From Alkanindiges hydrocarboniclasticus (GTDB lineage Bacteria > Pseudomonadota > Gammaproteobacteria > Pseudomonadales > Moraxellaceae), in assembly GCF_001982605.1 (NCBI RefSeq), contig NZ_MLCN01000022.1, positions 1-64,000 of the forward strand: DNA of 64,000 nucleotides. The letters run 5' to 3'. Below are positions 16,049-26,400 of this stretch, in pieces (the stretch's first letter is position 1; each line of letters starts with the position of its first letter). A program made the translations under genes and the position numbers. The notes under the pieces are model-generated. The model saw only the letters and a list, made by a program, of their open reading frames with translations. It was not told where the DNA came from and did not search any database.

Positions 16049-18148
16049 ATGAATAGTCGTTCTCAACACCTCCAACTTTTGGTTATAGATGATGAGCAGA
16101 CGACTGCAAATAATCTGGCGCAGCTGCTGGAAAAGCAGCACACCGTAACCCAGTTCCAGCTACTGGATGATCAGGAAGAATTTGAAAAAGCCCTTCGTTC
16201 CCCTTGGGATGTAATTTTATTTGGTCATGCCTATGATCTGGACTACCAAAAAGTCCTGAACTTATTAAAAGAAAATAATCTGGAAATTCCAGTTATTGCC
16301 ATTCCTGATGAAATGGCCGCACCGGCTGACAATGAAGATACCTCAGCCGATCTTGTAGCAGGTTTTAAACTGGGCTTAACAGATGTAATTCCGCGCCATC
16401 GCCTAACCCATCTGGCATATGCCGTACAGCGTGAAGCCAAGCATGCCCGCTATGTGAGCCGCAATGCCAAGCTTGGCAATCAGTTTAAGGAAGCCGAACG
16501 ACGCGCTCAGCTATTGGTTAAAAATTCTAAAAGCGCAGTAGCCTATATTCATGATGGCGTTCATATTTATACCAATGAAACCTATAATGAACTGTTTGGC
16601 TATCATTCCCTGGAAGATTTGGTGGGTATGCCGGTCATTGACCTGATTGAAGGCAAGGATGTTAATTCCTTTAAAGAGTTTCTACGCGCGTATAGCCGTG
16701 GTGCAACCCAGCAGTCAGAATTCAAGTTTAATGGCATTAAAGCTGATGGCAGTCAGTTTGAAGCATTATTACAACTTGCGCCTGCAAGCTATGATGGCGA
16801 AGACTGCATCCAGATTATTATTCAGCCACAATTGCAATCCAGCGCAGCACTGGCCGCACAGCTTGCTGTTATTGAACGTGTAGATAATCTGACCAAACTA
16901 AATAACCGGCTAGCTTTTGAAGAAGACCTGACCAAAACGCTGGCTCAACTGCGCATTACGCCTGCCGAGCATGCGGTACTGTACATTAATATTGGGAATA
17001 TTGGTCATATTCATGCCATTGCTGGCCTGGCAGGTAGTGACACCGCTATTTTGAATATTGCCAAGCTGCTGAAAAAAGAGCTGGCACCCAATGAACTTTA
17101 TCGCTTCCGTGAATCCAGCTTTACTGTCATTTTAAATGGCCAAGCTATTGAACAGGCTACTGCCACTGCCAAGAATCTGTGCCATCTAGTATCCGAACAC
17201 ATGATTATGGTGGACAAGCGAACTGTTCAGGCCACCATTAGTATCGGTGTGGTACCGATTAACCAAAGCTCACCCGGACAGGCCGAAGTTCTGGATCGTG
17301 CTTATCAGTCATCTGAGAAAGTCAGGTTACAAAATCAGGGCAGCGGTAATGGCGTATACGTTTATAACCCTGCTGAAAATGCCAGTAAATCTGATAGCGC
17401 CTTGCGTGAAATACTGGAAAATGCATTAAATCGTGGTCAGTTCCAACTGATGTTCCAGCATATTTATGACACCACCGAACAGGATCTGGAGCTGTTTGAA
17501 GTTTATGTTCGCCTGCCTTTAGGCGATGGTAAAGTCATGGGGCCGGATGAATTTCTAGCTGTTGCCCAGCAATATCATCTTGAAGGCCGTATTGATCGCT
17601 GGGTACTGCTCAATGCTTCAAAATTACTTAAAGCATTTATGGTTCAGCATCCTAAAGCAAGATTACTGATTAATCTGGGTGCAGAATCCATTCAGGATCC
17701 TAGCCTGCCTGATGTCATTACCAAATTGCTCGGTGCGCTCAATTCGCCACATAAACCGTTGGTTTTGCAATTCAACGAAGCCAATGTGTCTACCTATCTG
17801 CAACTGGCCAAGACTCAGCTGGAGTCTTTAAGAAAAATTGGCGCACAGGTTTCTATTAATGATTTTGGTTCTACGCTCAACAGTAAAAACCTGCTCAACT
17901 ATTTAAAGCTGGATCTGGTTAAACTGGACAAGGCTTATATGACTAACCTGAACAATGATGATAACTACAATGCTACGCAGGCTTTAGTATCAGAAATACA
18001 GGGGTATGAAATTGATATTGTTGGTGGTTATATTGAAGCCCCGCAGGAAGTAGCCAAAGCATGGACATTAGGTGCACGCTACTTACAAGGTTATTACTTC
18101 CAGAAACCCATGGACAAACTGGTGTTAAATCAGGAAGAACAAATCTAA
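16049..18148 (+). CDS. fimX: FimX-type degenerate REC-PAS-GGDEF-EAL protein
   Basis: The 699-residue domain order is a REC-like receiver (about 8-125), PAS (about 150-255), GGDEF (about 270-430) and EAL (about 445-695). Length is close to P. aeruginosa FimX (691). All catalytic motifs are altered: the receiver phospho-acceptor position reads VILFG, the GGDEF motif is RFRESSF near residue 352, and the EAL motif is EVYVRL near 484. The protein should neither make nor hydrolyse c-di-GMP. FimX family members instead bind c-di-GMP in the dead EAL domain and govern type IV pilus assembly. It is co-directional with the preceding PilZ-like gene and followed by a strong terminator. Confidence 0.8.
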   Translation: MNSRSQHLQLLVIDDEQTTANNLAQLLEKQHTVTQFQLLDDQEEFEKALRSPWDVILFGHAYDLDYQKVLNLLKENNLEIPVIAIPDEMAAPADNEDTSADLVAGFKLGLTDVIPRHRLTHLAYAVQREAKHARYVSRNAKLGNQFKEAERRAQLLVKNSKSAVAYIHDGVHIYTNETYNELFGYHSLEDLVGMPVIDLIEGKDVNSFKEFLRAYSRGATQQSEFKFNGIKADGSQFEALLQLAPASYDGEDCIQIIIQPQLQSSAALAAQLAVIERVDNLTKLNNRLAFEEDLTKTLAQLRITPAEHAVLYINIGNIGHIHAIAGLAGSDTAILNIAKLLKKELAPNELYRFRESSFTVILNGQAIEQATATAKNLCHLVSEHMIMVDKRTVQATISIGVVPINQSSPGQAEVLDRAYQSSEKVRLQNQGSGNGVYVYNPAENASKSDSALREILENALNRGQFQLMFQHIYDTTEQDLELFEVYVRLPLGDGKVMGPDEFLAVAQQYHLEGRIDRWVLLNASKLLKAFMVQHPKARLLINLGAESIQDPSLPDVITKLLGALNSPHKPLVLQFNEANVSTYLQLAKTQLESLRKIGAQVSINDFGSTLNSKNLLNYLKLDLVKLDKAYMTNLNNDDNYNATQALVSEIQGYEIDIVGGYIEAPQEVAKAWTLGARYLQGYYFQKPMDKLVLNQEEQI

Positions 18149-18184
18149 GGGGATTTGCCAGTTAATTTATGAATAAAGCACAAC

Positions 18185-18210
18185 AAAAAACGGGCAATTG
18201 CCCGTTTTTT
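18185..18210. terminator. Bidirectional terminator between fimX and rpmE
   Basis: CGGGCAATTGCCCG flanked by six A and six T is a perfect palindrome and serves both converging genes. Confidence 0.9.
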
Positions 18211-18236
18211 GATTTCTAGCACACTGCTATAAGCAA

Positions 18237-18458
18237 TTAGCGCTTGATGCTGCGGCTCATGCCAAAACGCTGCTTGAACTTGTCAATACGACCACCAGTA
18301 TCTACAGATTTTTGTTTACCAGTGTAGAACGGATGGCAAGCTGAACATACGTCCAGATAAAGTGTATCTTTACCCATTGCAGAACGGGTTTCAATCACGT
18401 TGCCACAAGAACAGGTAGCAGTTAAAGTTTCATATTTTGGGTGAATATCGGCACGCAT
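18237..18458 (-). CDS. rpmE: 50S ribosomal protein L31 (zinc-binding form)
   Basis: The 73-residue protein starts [19 protein letters not shown], the conserved bL31 N-terminus. Four cysteines (C16, C18, C38, C41) form the zinc site, so this is the zinc-dependent C+ form and not the YkgM-type replacement used in zinc starvation. L31 bridges the ribosomal subunits near the central protuberance. The ATG has GGAGATCG just upstream. The gene is monocistronic, ending at the shared terminator with fimX. Confidence 0.96.
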   Translation of the reverse strand: MRADIHPKYETLTATCSCGNVIETRSAMGKDTLYLDVCSACHPFYTGKQKSVDTGGRIDKFKQRFGMSRSIKR

Positions 18459-18705
18459 GGCGATCTCCTAAACAAGATTGGCTTATGCTGTCATCGCAAT
18501 TTACCTCTCCCGAACTATTTTTATTTAAAAAATCATTCGAGGCAGCTTTTAAAACTTATATGCTTTAAAAGCAGGTAAACACCATAACAGACCAGTCTTT
18601 TGGCTCACCGAGATTCGTAATCAGGGCCAAGCTCAACAAGGTGGAAGATTTTAGCATAATCCTAAAAGATTTTCATCTTTTGCACTGACTAATTAGCCTA
18701 TGCTG

Positions 18706-19707
18706 CTATTGCTCTGTTGTTACCCCATTTTCTGGCCGCTTGGCATACCGTGCGGCCAGAATGCCGCAGACTACCAGCTGAATCTGGTGAAACAGAATCA
18801 GTGGCAGAATTAGCATGCCAATCGGATGGCCGACAAACAAAATCTTGGCCATCGGCAAGCCACTTGCCAGAGTTTTCTTGGAGCCACAAAAAACAATGGT
18901 AATCTCGTCTTCCTTATTAAATCCAAGCGCACGGCTGGCATAGGTTAAACCCACCATTACAATGGCCAGGATCACACCACAGATAATGGTCAATGCAAAC
19001 AGTATTGAACCGGAAACCTGTTGCCAGAGTCCTTCATTAATGGCCTCACTAAAAGCAGCATACACTACCAATAAAATTGAACCCTGATCTACTACTTTAA
19101 CCATGATCGGATAACGCTGGATTAGTGGAAAAACCTTGCTACGACATAGCTGGCCCAGCACAAATGGAACCAGCAGCATAAATACAATACTGAATGCCGC
19201 CTGAGTAGAATTGACATCCTGCTGGCTAGCCTGCGAATGAATGAATAGGCCTACCAAAACTGGTGTTAGGAACATACCCAAAATATTGGACAAAGAAGCA
19301 CTACACATGGCTGCTGCGACATTGCCACGGGCCACCGAGGTAAACGCAATCGAAGACTGCACGGTAGAGGGCAAAACGCAAATATACAGAATGCCTAAAT
19401 AGAGTGTGGGGGTAAGAAAAGGCTCAAATATAGGTCTGAACATTAGACCCAGTATAGGAAACAGCACAAAAGTTGAAGCAAAAATAAACAGATGAAGCCG
19501 CCAGTGGGTAATGCCTTGTATAATGGCTTCTCGTGACAGCTTGGCACCATGCAAAAAGAATAACAATGCAATTGCAATGTCAGTAAAATGGTTAAAGGCA
19601 GCTGCTGCTTGCCCCTGTACTGGCCATAAACTGGCCAGCAAAACCATCATAAACAGCAGAATAGTAAAGTTATCAAAAAATGTGCGCAGGGATTTGAAAA
19701 TGTTCAT
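18706..19707 (-). CDS. Bile acid:sodium symporter family membrane protein (YfeH-like)
   Basis: The protein has 333 residues with about ten hydrophobic segments of the SBF-like (DUF4137/YfeH) group, including FLHGAKLSREAI near residue 54 and the conserved VLPSTVQSSIAFTSVARGN. The ATG at 19707 is favoured because AGGAG lies 5 bases upstream; a GTG two codons earlier overlaps the gloA stop with no spacing. Transport of an organic anion with sodium is the family theme and the substrate is unknown. It is coupled behind gloA. Confidence 0.85.
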   Translation of the reverse strand: MNIFKSLRTFFDNFTILLFMMVLLASLWPVQGQAAAAFNHFTDIAIALLFFLHGAKLSREAIIQGITHWRLHLFIFASTFVLFPILGLMFRPIFEPFLTPTLYLGILYICVLPSTVQSSIAFTSVARGNVAAAMCSASLSNILGMFLTPVLVGLFIHSQASQQDVNSTQAAFSIVFMLLVPFVLGQLCRSKVFPLIQRYPIMVKVVDQGSILLVVYAAFSEAINEGLWQQVSGSILFALTIICGVILAIVMVGLTYASRALGFNKEDEITIVFCGSKKTLASGLPMAKILFVGHPIGMLILPLILFHQIQLVVCGILAARYAKRPENGVTTEQ

Positions 19708-19709
19708 CT

Positions 19710-20093
19710 TCACTCCTGCTGGATCAGTTCAACCTTGTAACCATCCGGGTCTTCCACAAAGGCAATCACCTTAGTGCCATGTTTCATTGGTCCTGCTTCA
19801 CGCACTACCTTACCGCCCAGTGCTTTTATTTTTTCACAGGCTGCATAGGCATCCGCCACACCCAATGCAATATGACCATAGCCATTGCCCAGATCATAGG
19901 ATGTAATATCCCAGTTATGCGTTAACTCCAGCACGGTATTGGTTTCTTCTGGCCCATAACCTACAAACGCCAGCGTAAAGCGGCCTTCAGGATAATCTTT
20001 CTGGCGCAAGAGCTGCATGCCCAGCACTTCGGTATAAAACTGCAATGATTTTTCCAGATTGCCAACACGCAACATGGTATGAAGCATACGCAT
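19710..20093 (-). CDS. gloA: Lactoylglutathione lyase (glyoxalase I)
   Basis: The protein is 127 residues from the ATG at 20093, which has GGAGAG 7 bases upstream and the family N-terminus [17 protein letters not shown]. The glyoxalase fold metal ligands are present: His of MLHTMLRV, Glu of TVLELTHNW, His of GYGHIALGV and Glu of GYKVELIQ. The enzyme isomerises the methylglyoxal-glutathione hemithioacetal to S-lactoylglutathione in the cytosol. Its stop lies within the overlap before the symporter gene, so the two form one transcript. Confidence 0.95.
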   Translation of the reverse strand: MRMLHTMLRVGNLEKSLQFYTEVLGMQLLRQKDYPEGRFTLAFVGYGPEETNTVLELTHNWDITSYDLGNGYGHIALGVADAYAACEKIKALGGKVVREAGPMKHGTKVIAFVEDPDGYKVELIQQE

Positions 20094-20118
20094 TACAAAC
20101 TCTCCTGTTGAGTTAACT

Positions 20119-21666
20119 TTAAGTGGATGTACTTGAATGTTGAGCAAGCTGACGCTGCACCAGCACAATCAGCAGCAAAACCGGTACGCCAATTAAGGCA
20201 GTAAATAAAAAGAAGTTTGGATAACCGGCACTGTCCACAATAGTACCGGAATAGCCCCCAATCACTTTTGGGATAAGCGTCATGAGCGAGCTAAAAATGG
20301 CATACTGCACTGCGGTAAATGATACGCTGGTAAGACTGGACAAAAAGGCAATAAATGCTGCACCGGCCAGACCCGAAGCCAGATTATCAGCCACAATGGC
20401 AAAATAAAGCCATGGCAGGCTATGCCCGGCATTTGAAAAACCAATAAAAATCAGGTTGGTTGCGCTAGATAAAATTGCGCCCAGCATCAGCACTTTCAAC
20501 ACAGAAAACCGCTGGGACATCAAGCCACCCAAAAATCCGCCAGCCAGACTAAATACCACGCCAAACACCTTGACTGCCGTGGCAATTTCATCTTTGCTAA
20601 AGCCCATATCCTGATAAAACACGTTGGAAATTACCCCAGCGACAATGTCAGAAATACGGTACAGCCCGATCAGCAATAACAACAATGTGGCCGTTTTCAT
20701 GCCATAGCGACTAAAAAAATCCTTCACAGGTGCGACCCATGTTTCTATTGCCATTTGTGCATTGACCAGTCCGGCTTTAACCAGCAAATAACCAACAAGA
20801 CCAGCAGCGCTAATTGAACATACAATTCTAAATGCTTCGTGACCAAATAATAAAAATGGGTTGGCTTCATCACCAATAACCCATAAACGACCCACAACAA
20901 TAAAAGTAGCCACAAATACTGATACTGCAATTAAAAATACCACAACCAGCCGCACATAATCTGTGCCCTGATAAGGCCTTGGCGGGCGCTGACGGGCTGG
21001 TTCGCGAATGATCAAAGTAGTAAATACTCCAATCAGCATGACAGCAGCCATAATGAGATAGGTCGACTGCCATGCACTATACAAATAGTGCCCTTTTTCA
21101 GAACCAAATCCGCTGGCCAGAAACAGTGCCCCAGCACCGGCAACAATCATGGCGATCCGGTAACCTGCATTATAAGTTGCCGCCAGCGCCGACTGCATTT
21201 CAGCTTCTGCCAGTTCAATGCGGTAGGCATCAATTACAATATCCTGCGTTGCAGCCGCAAAGCCCAGCAATACAGCACCCATTGCCATTTGTACCAGACT
21301 ATCCTGCCCTTGCGATGGGTCAGTCATGGCCATAATACCAATACCGGTCATAATCAATAACTGTGCAATTAATAGCCATGCCCGGCGACGGCCCAGCAAC
21401 CGGGTTAAAAGCGGCAGCGGCAGTTCATCAATTAAGGGTGCCCAGACAAACTTGAATGAATAACCCAGCGCCGCCCAGCTAAAAAAAGTAACAGCCTTTT
21501 TTTCAATGCCAGCTTCACCCAGCCATAGTGACAGGCTGGAAAAAATCAGTAAAATCGGGATTCCGGCTGAAAAGCCTAAAAAAAACATAATCACGGCACG
21601 TCTGTCAGCAAATACAGACAGCGCCTGTCCCCATCCTGACAGCCATGATATTTTGGATGACTTCAT
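20119..21666 (-). CDS. AmpG-like MFS muropeptide permease
   Basis: From the ATG at 21666 the protein has 515 residues and about 12-14 hydrophobic segments. AmpG features include [21 protein letters not shown] near the N-terminus, [13 protein letters not shown] with the loop LLGRRRAWL, and [13 protein letters not shown]. AmpG imports anhydro-muropeptides into the cytosol for cell wall recycling and is tied to beta-lactamase induction in bacteria with AmpR. A GTG start at 21720 is possible but adds an untypical leader; neither has a strong ribosome binding site. It lies 25 bases before gloA. Confidence 0.85.
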   Translation of the reverse strand: MKSSKISWLSGWGQALSVFADRRAVIMFFLGFSAGIPILLIFSSLSLWLGEAGIEKKAVTFFSWAALGYSFKFVWAPLIDELPLPLLTRLLGRRRAWLLIAQLLIMTGIGIMAMTDPSQGQDSLVQMAMGAVLLGFAAATQDIVIDAYRIELAEAEMQSALAATYNAGYRIAMIVAGAGALFLASGFGSEKGHYLYSAWQSTYLIMAAVMLIGVFTTLIIREPARQRPPRPYQGTDYVRLVVVFLIAVSVFVATFIVVGRLWVIGDEANPFLLFGHEAFRIVCSISAAGLVGYLLVKAGLVNAQMAIETWVAPVKDFFSRYGMKTATLLLLLIGLYRISDIVAGVISNVFYQDMGFSKDEIATAVKVFGVVFSLAGGFLGGLMSQRFSVLKVLMLGAILSSATNLIFIGFSNAGHSLPWLYFAIVADNLASGLAGAAFIAFLSSLTSVSFTAVQYAIFSSLMTLIPKVIGGYSGTIVDSAGYPNFFLFTALIGVPVLLLIVLVQRQLAQHSSTST

Positions 21667-21880
21667 TTTTTTATAAACCAGAAAAATTCTTAAAACAGCC
21701 AGATTACCCTGATGTGCCACACAAAGCTATGGTCTAAAAACAACTGTTCAAATAATCTGCAAACCCAGAAGAATGACTTTAAAAAAGCAGAAAAACTTGA
21801 CGGATTTAACTAAGGAAACAGGCATTTTTCCTGCTACACTCATGCGGTAATACATCTTTTTTAGAGCAATGTTTTAAATA

Positions 21881-24616
21881 ATGACTTCCAGACAAAGTAT
21901 TCAATTGAATGAGCAAAACGCCATCTCCTCGTCAGCAGAAATTGCTGTAGCGAAGCCATCAAAAAGTCAGGACAAGTCCGTGGAAACCTCATCCGTGAAA
22001 AATACCTCAATCATTGCCCAGAGTGAAACCTGCCAAAAAACCAGGCTGCAACCTTTCCAGCTGTCGCGCTTGCCAAACCTGAATAATATTCCAGCGTCTA
22101 CTCGTCGCATTAAACCTTTAAATGATTTTCTGGGCCAGCAGCGTGCCCGGGCCTCTGTCGAAGCTGCATTATCCCTTCCTTATGATGGCTACAATATTTT
22201 TGCTGTAGGCCCAAGTGGACTGGGTAAACGTACCATGCTCAAGCGCTTGCTACTTAAACAGGCGGCGCAAATGCCAACCCCAAGCGACTGGGTATATGTC
22301 AATAATTTTACCGATACCCGGCAGCCGATTGCGCTTGAATTACCCGCAGGTCAAGGCCCCAAACTCAAAAAAGCCATGCATCAGCTCTGGCAAACCATGC
22401 TGAATACGCTGGAACGCCGCTTTACGACCGATAGCTACCATGCGCGCATTGAAACCATCCGGCAGTCTACGGGCCAGCAGCAACAGGATGCCCTGATTGA
22501 ACTGACGCAGGAAGGTGAAGCACTGGATTTGCGACTGATATCACGACATGAAGAACACCGCTTCGTCCCGGTGCATCATGTTGTGCCGCAAAGCAATACT
22601 GAACAGCCACAAAACAACCTGCCGCCAGAAATGACGGAAGAAGAAATGGCGGCACTGGCTCCCAGTGAGCGTGCCCGTATTGCCCAGAACGTGCGACAAA
22701 TGGACAAAAAGCTGGAAAAACTCGGCTCCCAGTTAGGCCAGATGGAAGAACAGGCCCGTGCCAAGGTTTCCACCATTAATCGCGAACTGGCCAGTAGTGT
22801 GGTTGAACCCAAGATTTTGCAAATTGCCCAGCGCTTTGAGCATGTCGATGGTCTTGAGCAATATTTAAAAGTTTATGCCCAGGATATTATTACCCATGTT
22901 GAACATATTCTGGCGCAGGATGAAGAAGACTTTTTGCCCGGTATTTTTGACCGGGTGCCACCGCGCTATCAGGTCAATGTGGTGGTTACGCACAAGCCAA
23001 ACAGTGGCGCGCCTGTTATTTTTGAAGACCTGCCTACCCACTACAACCTGTTAGGCCATGTTGAACAGCTCACCCAGATGGGTACGATCACAACGGACTT
23101 TACCCTAATCCGCTCTGGAGTGCTGCACCATGCCAATGGCGGTTTTTTGATTCTGGAAGCCGACCAATTACTGGAACAACCTTATGCATGGCAAGGTTTA
23201 AAACGTGCCTTGCGTTCAGGCCATATCAAATTATCGTCGCTTGAACACATGATCACGCTAACTGGTAGCATTTCCATTGAGCCAGCGCCAATTCCGCTAC
23301 AGGTCAAGGTTGTACTGCTGGGCGAGCCTTATATTTATTATGAGTTGCTGGAATTTGAACCCGAACTTAATAGCCTGTTCAAGATCCGTGCAGATTTTAC
23401 CGATACCCTGCCGCGCAATGATGAAAACGAACAGGCTTATATGCGCCTGATTGCCGATTACGTGCAAAAAGAAAAACTACTGCCTTTTGACCGTAGCGCG
23501 CTGGCTGCCCTGCTCACCGACTCCAGTCGTCAGGCCGAAGATCAGACTTCCCTGTCCTTGCATGCCGCAACGCTGGGTGATTTACTGCGTGAAGCTGCCC
23601 ATCTGGCTGCAAGTCAGGAAGCGAGCATGGTTAGCGCCCAGCATATTGCAGATACCCTCGAACAACGCCGTTACCGCTTGGGCTACCTGAGGGAGCTGTA
23701 CTGGCAGGACTTGTCACGCGGTACCCAACTGATTGAAACCAGTGGCTTGCGTTATGGACAAATCAACGCACTGACTGTGGTGCACTATGCAGACAGCGAG
23801 TTTGGCCTGCCTGCCCGTCTGACTGCATCAGTGTATCAGGGCGGTGGCGATATTCTGGATATTGAGCGCAATGTAGAGCTTGGTGGTTCGCTGCATGCTA
23901 AAGGCATCCTGATTATGTCGAGCTTCCTGCGGTCTCATTTTGGCCGTTCGCAGCCCCTGCATTTTTCGGCGGCTCTGGCCTTTGAACAAAGCTACGGCGA
24001 AATTGACGGTGATAGTGCTACGCTGGCCGAATTAAGTGCACTAATTTCTGCCATTAGCCACATTCCCATTGACCAGTCGTGGTCGATTACCGGCTCCATG
24101 AATCAGTTGGGTCAGGTACAGCCTATTGGTGGAATTAATGCAAAAATTGAAGGTTTTTATGATGCCTGCAAACTACAAGGCTTAACTGGAAAACAAGGGG
24201 TTATTTTCCCGGTACAAAACATGCAGCACCTTATGCTCCGTCAGGATGTTATTGATGCGGTAGCGCAAGGCACGTTTCATCTGCATGCCATTTATACCAT
24301 TGAGCAGGCGCTTGAACTTTTAATGGATCGCCCGGCAGGCTATATTGATAGTAAAGGCAAATACACCAAAGGCAGTATTTATGCCGAGGTCATGCGCCAA
24401 CTGAAGTCCTGGCAGGTGCTAGAAAGCGGTGAACCGGAAAAGGACAAAAAACGAAAGAAAAAGAAATCCAAGGATAAAAAAGTCGCCTTGCAAAAGCTAC
24501 CTGAGCCTAATGTCGTAGATTCTGGTAGTACTCAATCCACCATAAATGCAGTGTCTGAAACCGACTTGCCTGAAGCTTGTGTAAATTCAGGCCAGACGGA
24601 TATGCAAGGTAACTAA
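21881..24616 (+). CDS. LonB-type ATP-dependent protease
   Basis: The 911-residue protein has an AAA+ region with Walker A GPSGLGKRT near residue 110 (Arg instead of Ser/Thr directly after Lys, common in this branch), a long coiled-coil insert around 240-310, the AAA_32/Lon-like Walker B FLILEADQLL near 430, and the Lon protease domain. Its Ser-Lys dyad is visible as S712 (GDSAT) and K755 (GGINAKIEG). A Lys/Arg-rich tail (KKRKKKKSKDKK) near 857-868 is unusual. The family degrades unfolded cytosolic proteins. The SMR gene begins 1 base after the stop. Confidence 0.88.
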   Translation: MTSRQSIQLNEQNAISSSAEIAVAKPSKSQDKSVETSSVKNTSIIAQSETCQKTRLQPFQLSRLPNLNNIPASTRRIKPLNDFLGQQRARASVEAALSLPYDGYNIFAVGPSGLGKRTMLKRLLLKQAAQMPTPSDWVYVNNFTDTRQPIALELPAGQGPKLKKAMHQLWQTMLNTLERRFTTDSYHARIETIRQSTGQQQQDALIELTQEGEALDLRLISRHEEHRFVPVHHVVPQSNTEQPQNNLPPEMTEEEMAALAPSERARIAQNVRQMDKKLEKLGSQLGQMEEQARAKVSTINRELASSVVEPKILQIAQRFEHVDGLEQYLKVYAQDIITHVEHILAQDEEDFLPGIFDRVPPRYQVNVVVTHKPNSGAPVIFEDLPTHYNLLGHVEQLTQMGTITTDFTLIRSGVLHHANGGFLILEADQLLEQPYAWQGLKRALRSGHIKLSSLEHMITLTGSISIEPAPIPLQVKVVLLGEPYIYYELLEFEPELNSLFKIRADFTDTLPRNDENEQAYMRLIADYVQKEKLLPFDRSALAALLTDSSRQAEDQTSLSLHAATLGDLLREAAHLAASQEASMVSAQHIADTLEQRRYRLGYLRELYWQDLSRGTQLIETSGLRYGQINALTVVHYADSEFGLPARLTASVYQGGGDILDIERNVELGGSLHAKGILIMSSFLRSHFGRSQPLHFSAALAFEQSYGEIDGDSATLAELSALISAISHIPIDQSWSITGSMNQLGQVQPIGGINAKIEGFYDACKLQGLTGKQGVIFPVQNMQHLMLRQDVIDAVAQGTFHLHAIYTIEQALELLMDRPAGYIDSKGKYTKGSIYAEVMRQLKSWQVLESGEPEKDKKRKKKKSKDKKVALQKLPEPNVVDSGSTQSTINAVSETDLPEACVNSGQTDMQGN

Positions 24617-24617
24617 T

Positions 24618-24956
24618 ATGTTATGGCAAGCCATCATTTATCTGGCTTTGGCCATTGCCTGCGAGATTGCCGGAACCATTTTCCTGCGTCTTTCTGATGG
24701 CTTTAGCAAATGGCCTTATGTAATTGGTATTACGGTAGGCTACGGTCTGGCTTTCTGGTTTTTGTCATTAAGCCTAAAACTGGGTATGCCGCTTGGTATG
24801 GCCTATGCGATCTGGGCAGGACTAGGCACCGCCATTATTGCGCTGGTGGGTTTGATGCTATTTAAAGAGCCACTGGCTTTTATCCAGTGGCTGGGCATAG
24901 TCTGCATTATTCTTGGGGTTGTGCTTTTAAATCTGGGTGGAAAAATAAGTCATTAA
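24618..24956 (+). CDS. Small multidrug resistance (SMR) family transporter
   Basis: The 112-residue protein has four transmembrane helices and the essential membrane-embedded glutamate E16 (AIACEIAGTIFLRLS), then WAGLGTAIIALVG in helix 3. SMR proteins work as antiparallel dimers that exchange protons for cationic compounds or guanidinium. The start follows the LonB stop after one base, so translation is coupled. The residues do not allow a choice between a Qac-type pump and a Gdx guanidinium exporter. Confidence 0.9.
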   Translation: MLWQAIIYLALAIACEIAGTIFLRLSDGFSKWPYVIGITVGYGLAFWFLSLSLKLGMPLGMAYAIWAGLGTAIIALVGLMLFKEPLAFIQWLGIVCIILGVVLLNLGGKISH

Positions 24957-25016
24957 TCTTCATTTCACCTAACGTTATGACTGACTTTTTAATACTGTGT
25001 TTTAAGCTATTTTTCT

Positions 25017-25056
25017 AAAAACATATAAGGCAGCTAATACTGCCTTATATGTTTTT
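25017..25056. terminator. Bidirectional terminator between SMR and cyclase genes
   Basis: AAAAACATATAAGGCAG and its exact complement CTGCCTTATATGTTTTT flank a 6-base loop, giving a 17-bp stem with A/T ends for both converging genes. Confidence 0.9.
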
Positions 25057-25058
25057 AT

Positions 25059-26297
25059 TTAGGATGCCTTGGTATTGGATAAAGACTGTGGTGCCAGATG
25101 GGCAAATACATAACCATCACGCCCTCTGCTCTTGGCTTTATACAGGGCATGGTCAGCACAGTATAAAAAGTCATTCACATCTTCATTCATTTGCGGTACA
25201 TACGATACCACGCCAATGCTTAAGGTCACATGTTGTGATATTTCACTGGCTGGATGTGGAATGGTTAAATTTTTGATAGATCGCAACAACCGTTCAGCCT
25301 GCCGGATTGCATGTTGCTGGGTGGTCATAGGCAGTAAAATCACAAACTCCTCACCCCCATAGCGGGCGACCAGTTCACCACTGCGGGTAGCAATATCAGT
25401 AATCGCATGTGCAATCTTGATCAGGCATTGATCCCCGGCCAGATGACCCAGCGAATCGTTATAGGCTTTAAAATAATCAATATCAATCATCATCAGTGAT
25501 AATGGAGTCTGGTGACGCATTGCGCGATACCATTCTTCTTCCAGCATTTCATCCAGATAACGGCGGTTGGCAATACCTGTTAGCGCATCCTGACGTGACA
25601 TTACTTCCAGTTGCTGGGTTTGTTGTACCATTTCAATGCGATGCAACTCCAGCAGACAGGATTGTAAATAATTTTCGCGGTGATGACGGTCTGTAACATA
25701 AGCCAGAGCCATGCCTAAAAAACTGCTAAAAGTATAAGTGCGATTAAGCAATGTCCATGCAATCTCATCGCTAAAAAACATGCTAACCAAAGTACCCAGC
25801 GCTCCACCCAGCCACCCAGCCAGAATAGCCACATAAAAGCGCAAGCCCACAAAACCATAGACAATGACTACGGCATACATAATTGCTGCATGTAGTAGCA
25901 CACTGCCTTGTTCATCATAAACAAGGTTAACAATGGTAAAAGAAATGGCAATGGCAATGGTTGAACCTATGGTGGCATACCAGTCAAACCACTGGTGCAT
26001 TTTTTCAAACCAGCTAAATCCCCACGCCACAAACACAATGATGCCAACGCAGCTATATAGCTTTAGCCATAAACCCACTTGCTCGGGTGGCAGTAACTGG
26101 TAAATGCCATAACTTAAAAAAAGATAAAGCAACAGGATAATAGGCCCACGATAACGAAACTCATGGGCTGCTTCATTCTGGTATTGGAAACGGTAATCTT
26201 TTTCTAGCGTTGCAGGAAACCAGACAAAGTTTAAATCTTTGCCTAATAATTTTTGGATTTCCTTACGTTCCAGCAGGTTGGAACCTTGTAATTTCAT
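25059..26297 (-). CDS. Membrane-bound diguanylate cyclase
   Basis: The 412-residue protein has about six transmembrane segments in residues 50-215 and a C-terminal GGDEF domain. The active motif is intact as ARYGGEEF, with DALTGIANRRYLD at its start and DIDYFKAYND for metal binding. The allosteric I-site position reads RSGE rather than RxxD, so product inhibition may be weak. It makes c-di-GMP from two GTP. No sensory domain beyond the membrane part is recognised. The gene is transcribed alone. Confidence 0.9.
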   Translation of the reverse strand: MKLQGSNLLERKEIQKLLGKDLNFVWFPATLEKDYRFQYQNEAAHEFRYRGPIILLLYLFLSYGIYQLLPPEQVGLWLKLYSCVGIIVFVAWGFSWFEKMHQWFDWYATIGSTIAIAISFTIVNLVYDEQGSVLLHAAIMYAVVIVYGFVGLRFYVAILAGWLGGALGTLVSMFFSDEIAWTLLNRTYTFSSFLGMALAYVTDRHHRENYLQSCLLELHRIEMVQQTQQLEVMSRQDALTGIANRRYLDEMLEEEWYRAMRHQTPLSLMMIDIDYFKAYNDSLGHLAGDQCLIKIAHAITDIATRSGELVARYGGEEFVILLPMTTQQHAIRQAERLLRSIKNLTIPHPASEISQHVTLSIGVVSYVPQMNEDVNDFLYCADHALYKAKSRGRDGYVFAHLAPQSLSNTKAS

Positions 26298-26400
26298 TAC
26301 CGCCGCATCCTTGTGGAAGTGCTAAACATCTCCATGTCCTTATATCAGTCCCGCCGTCGTCCTAACATTGGGAAAAAGTATTTCTATTAGTTTTATATTG

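Noticed and set aside
20094..20168. Longer N-terminus for GloA
   Set aside because: The extra 25 residues are not in the family and the ATG at 20093 has a strong ribosome binding site.
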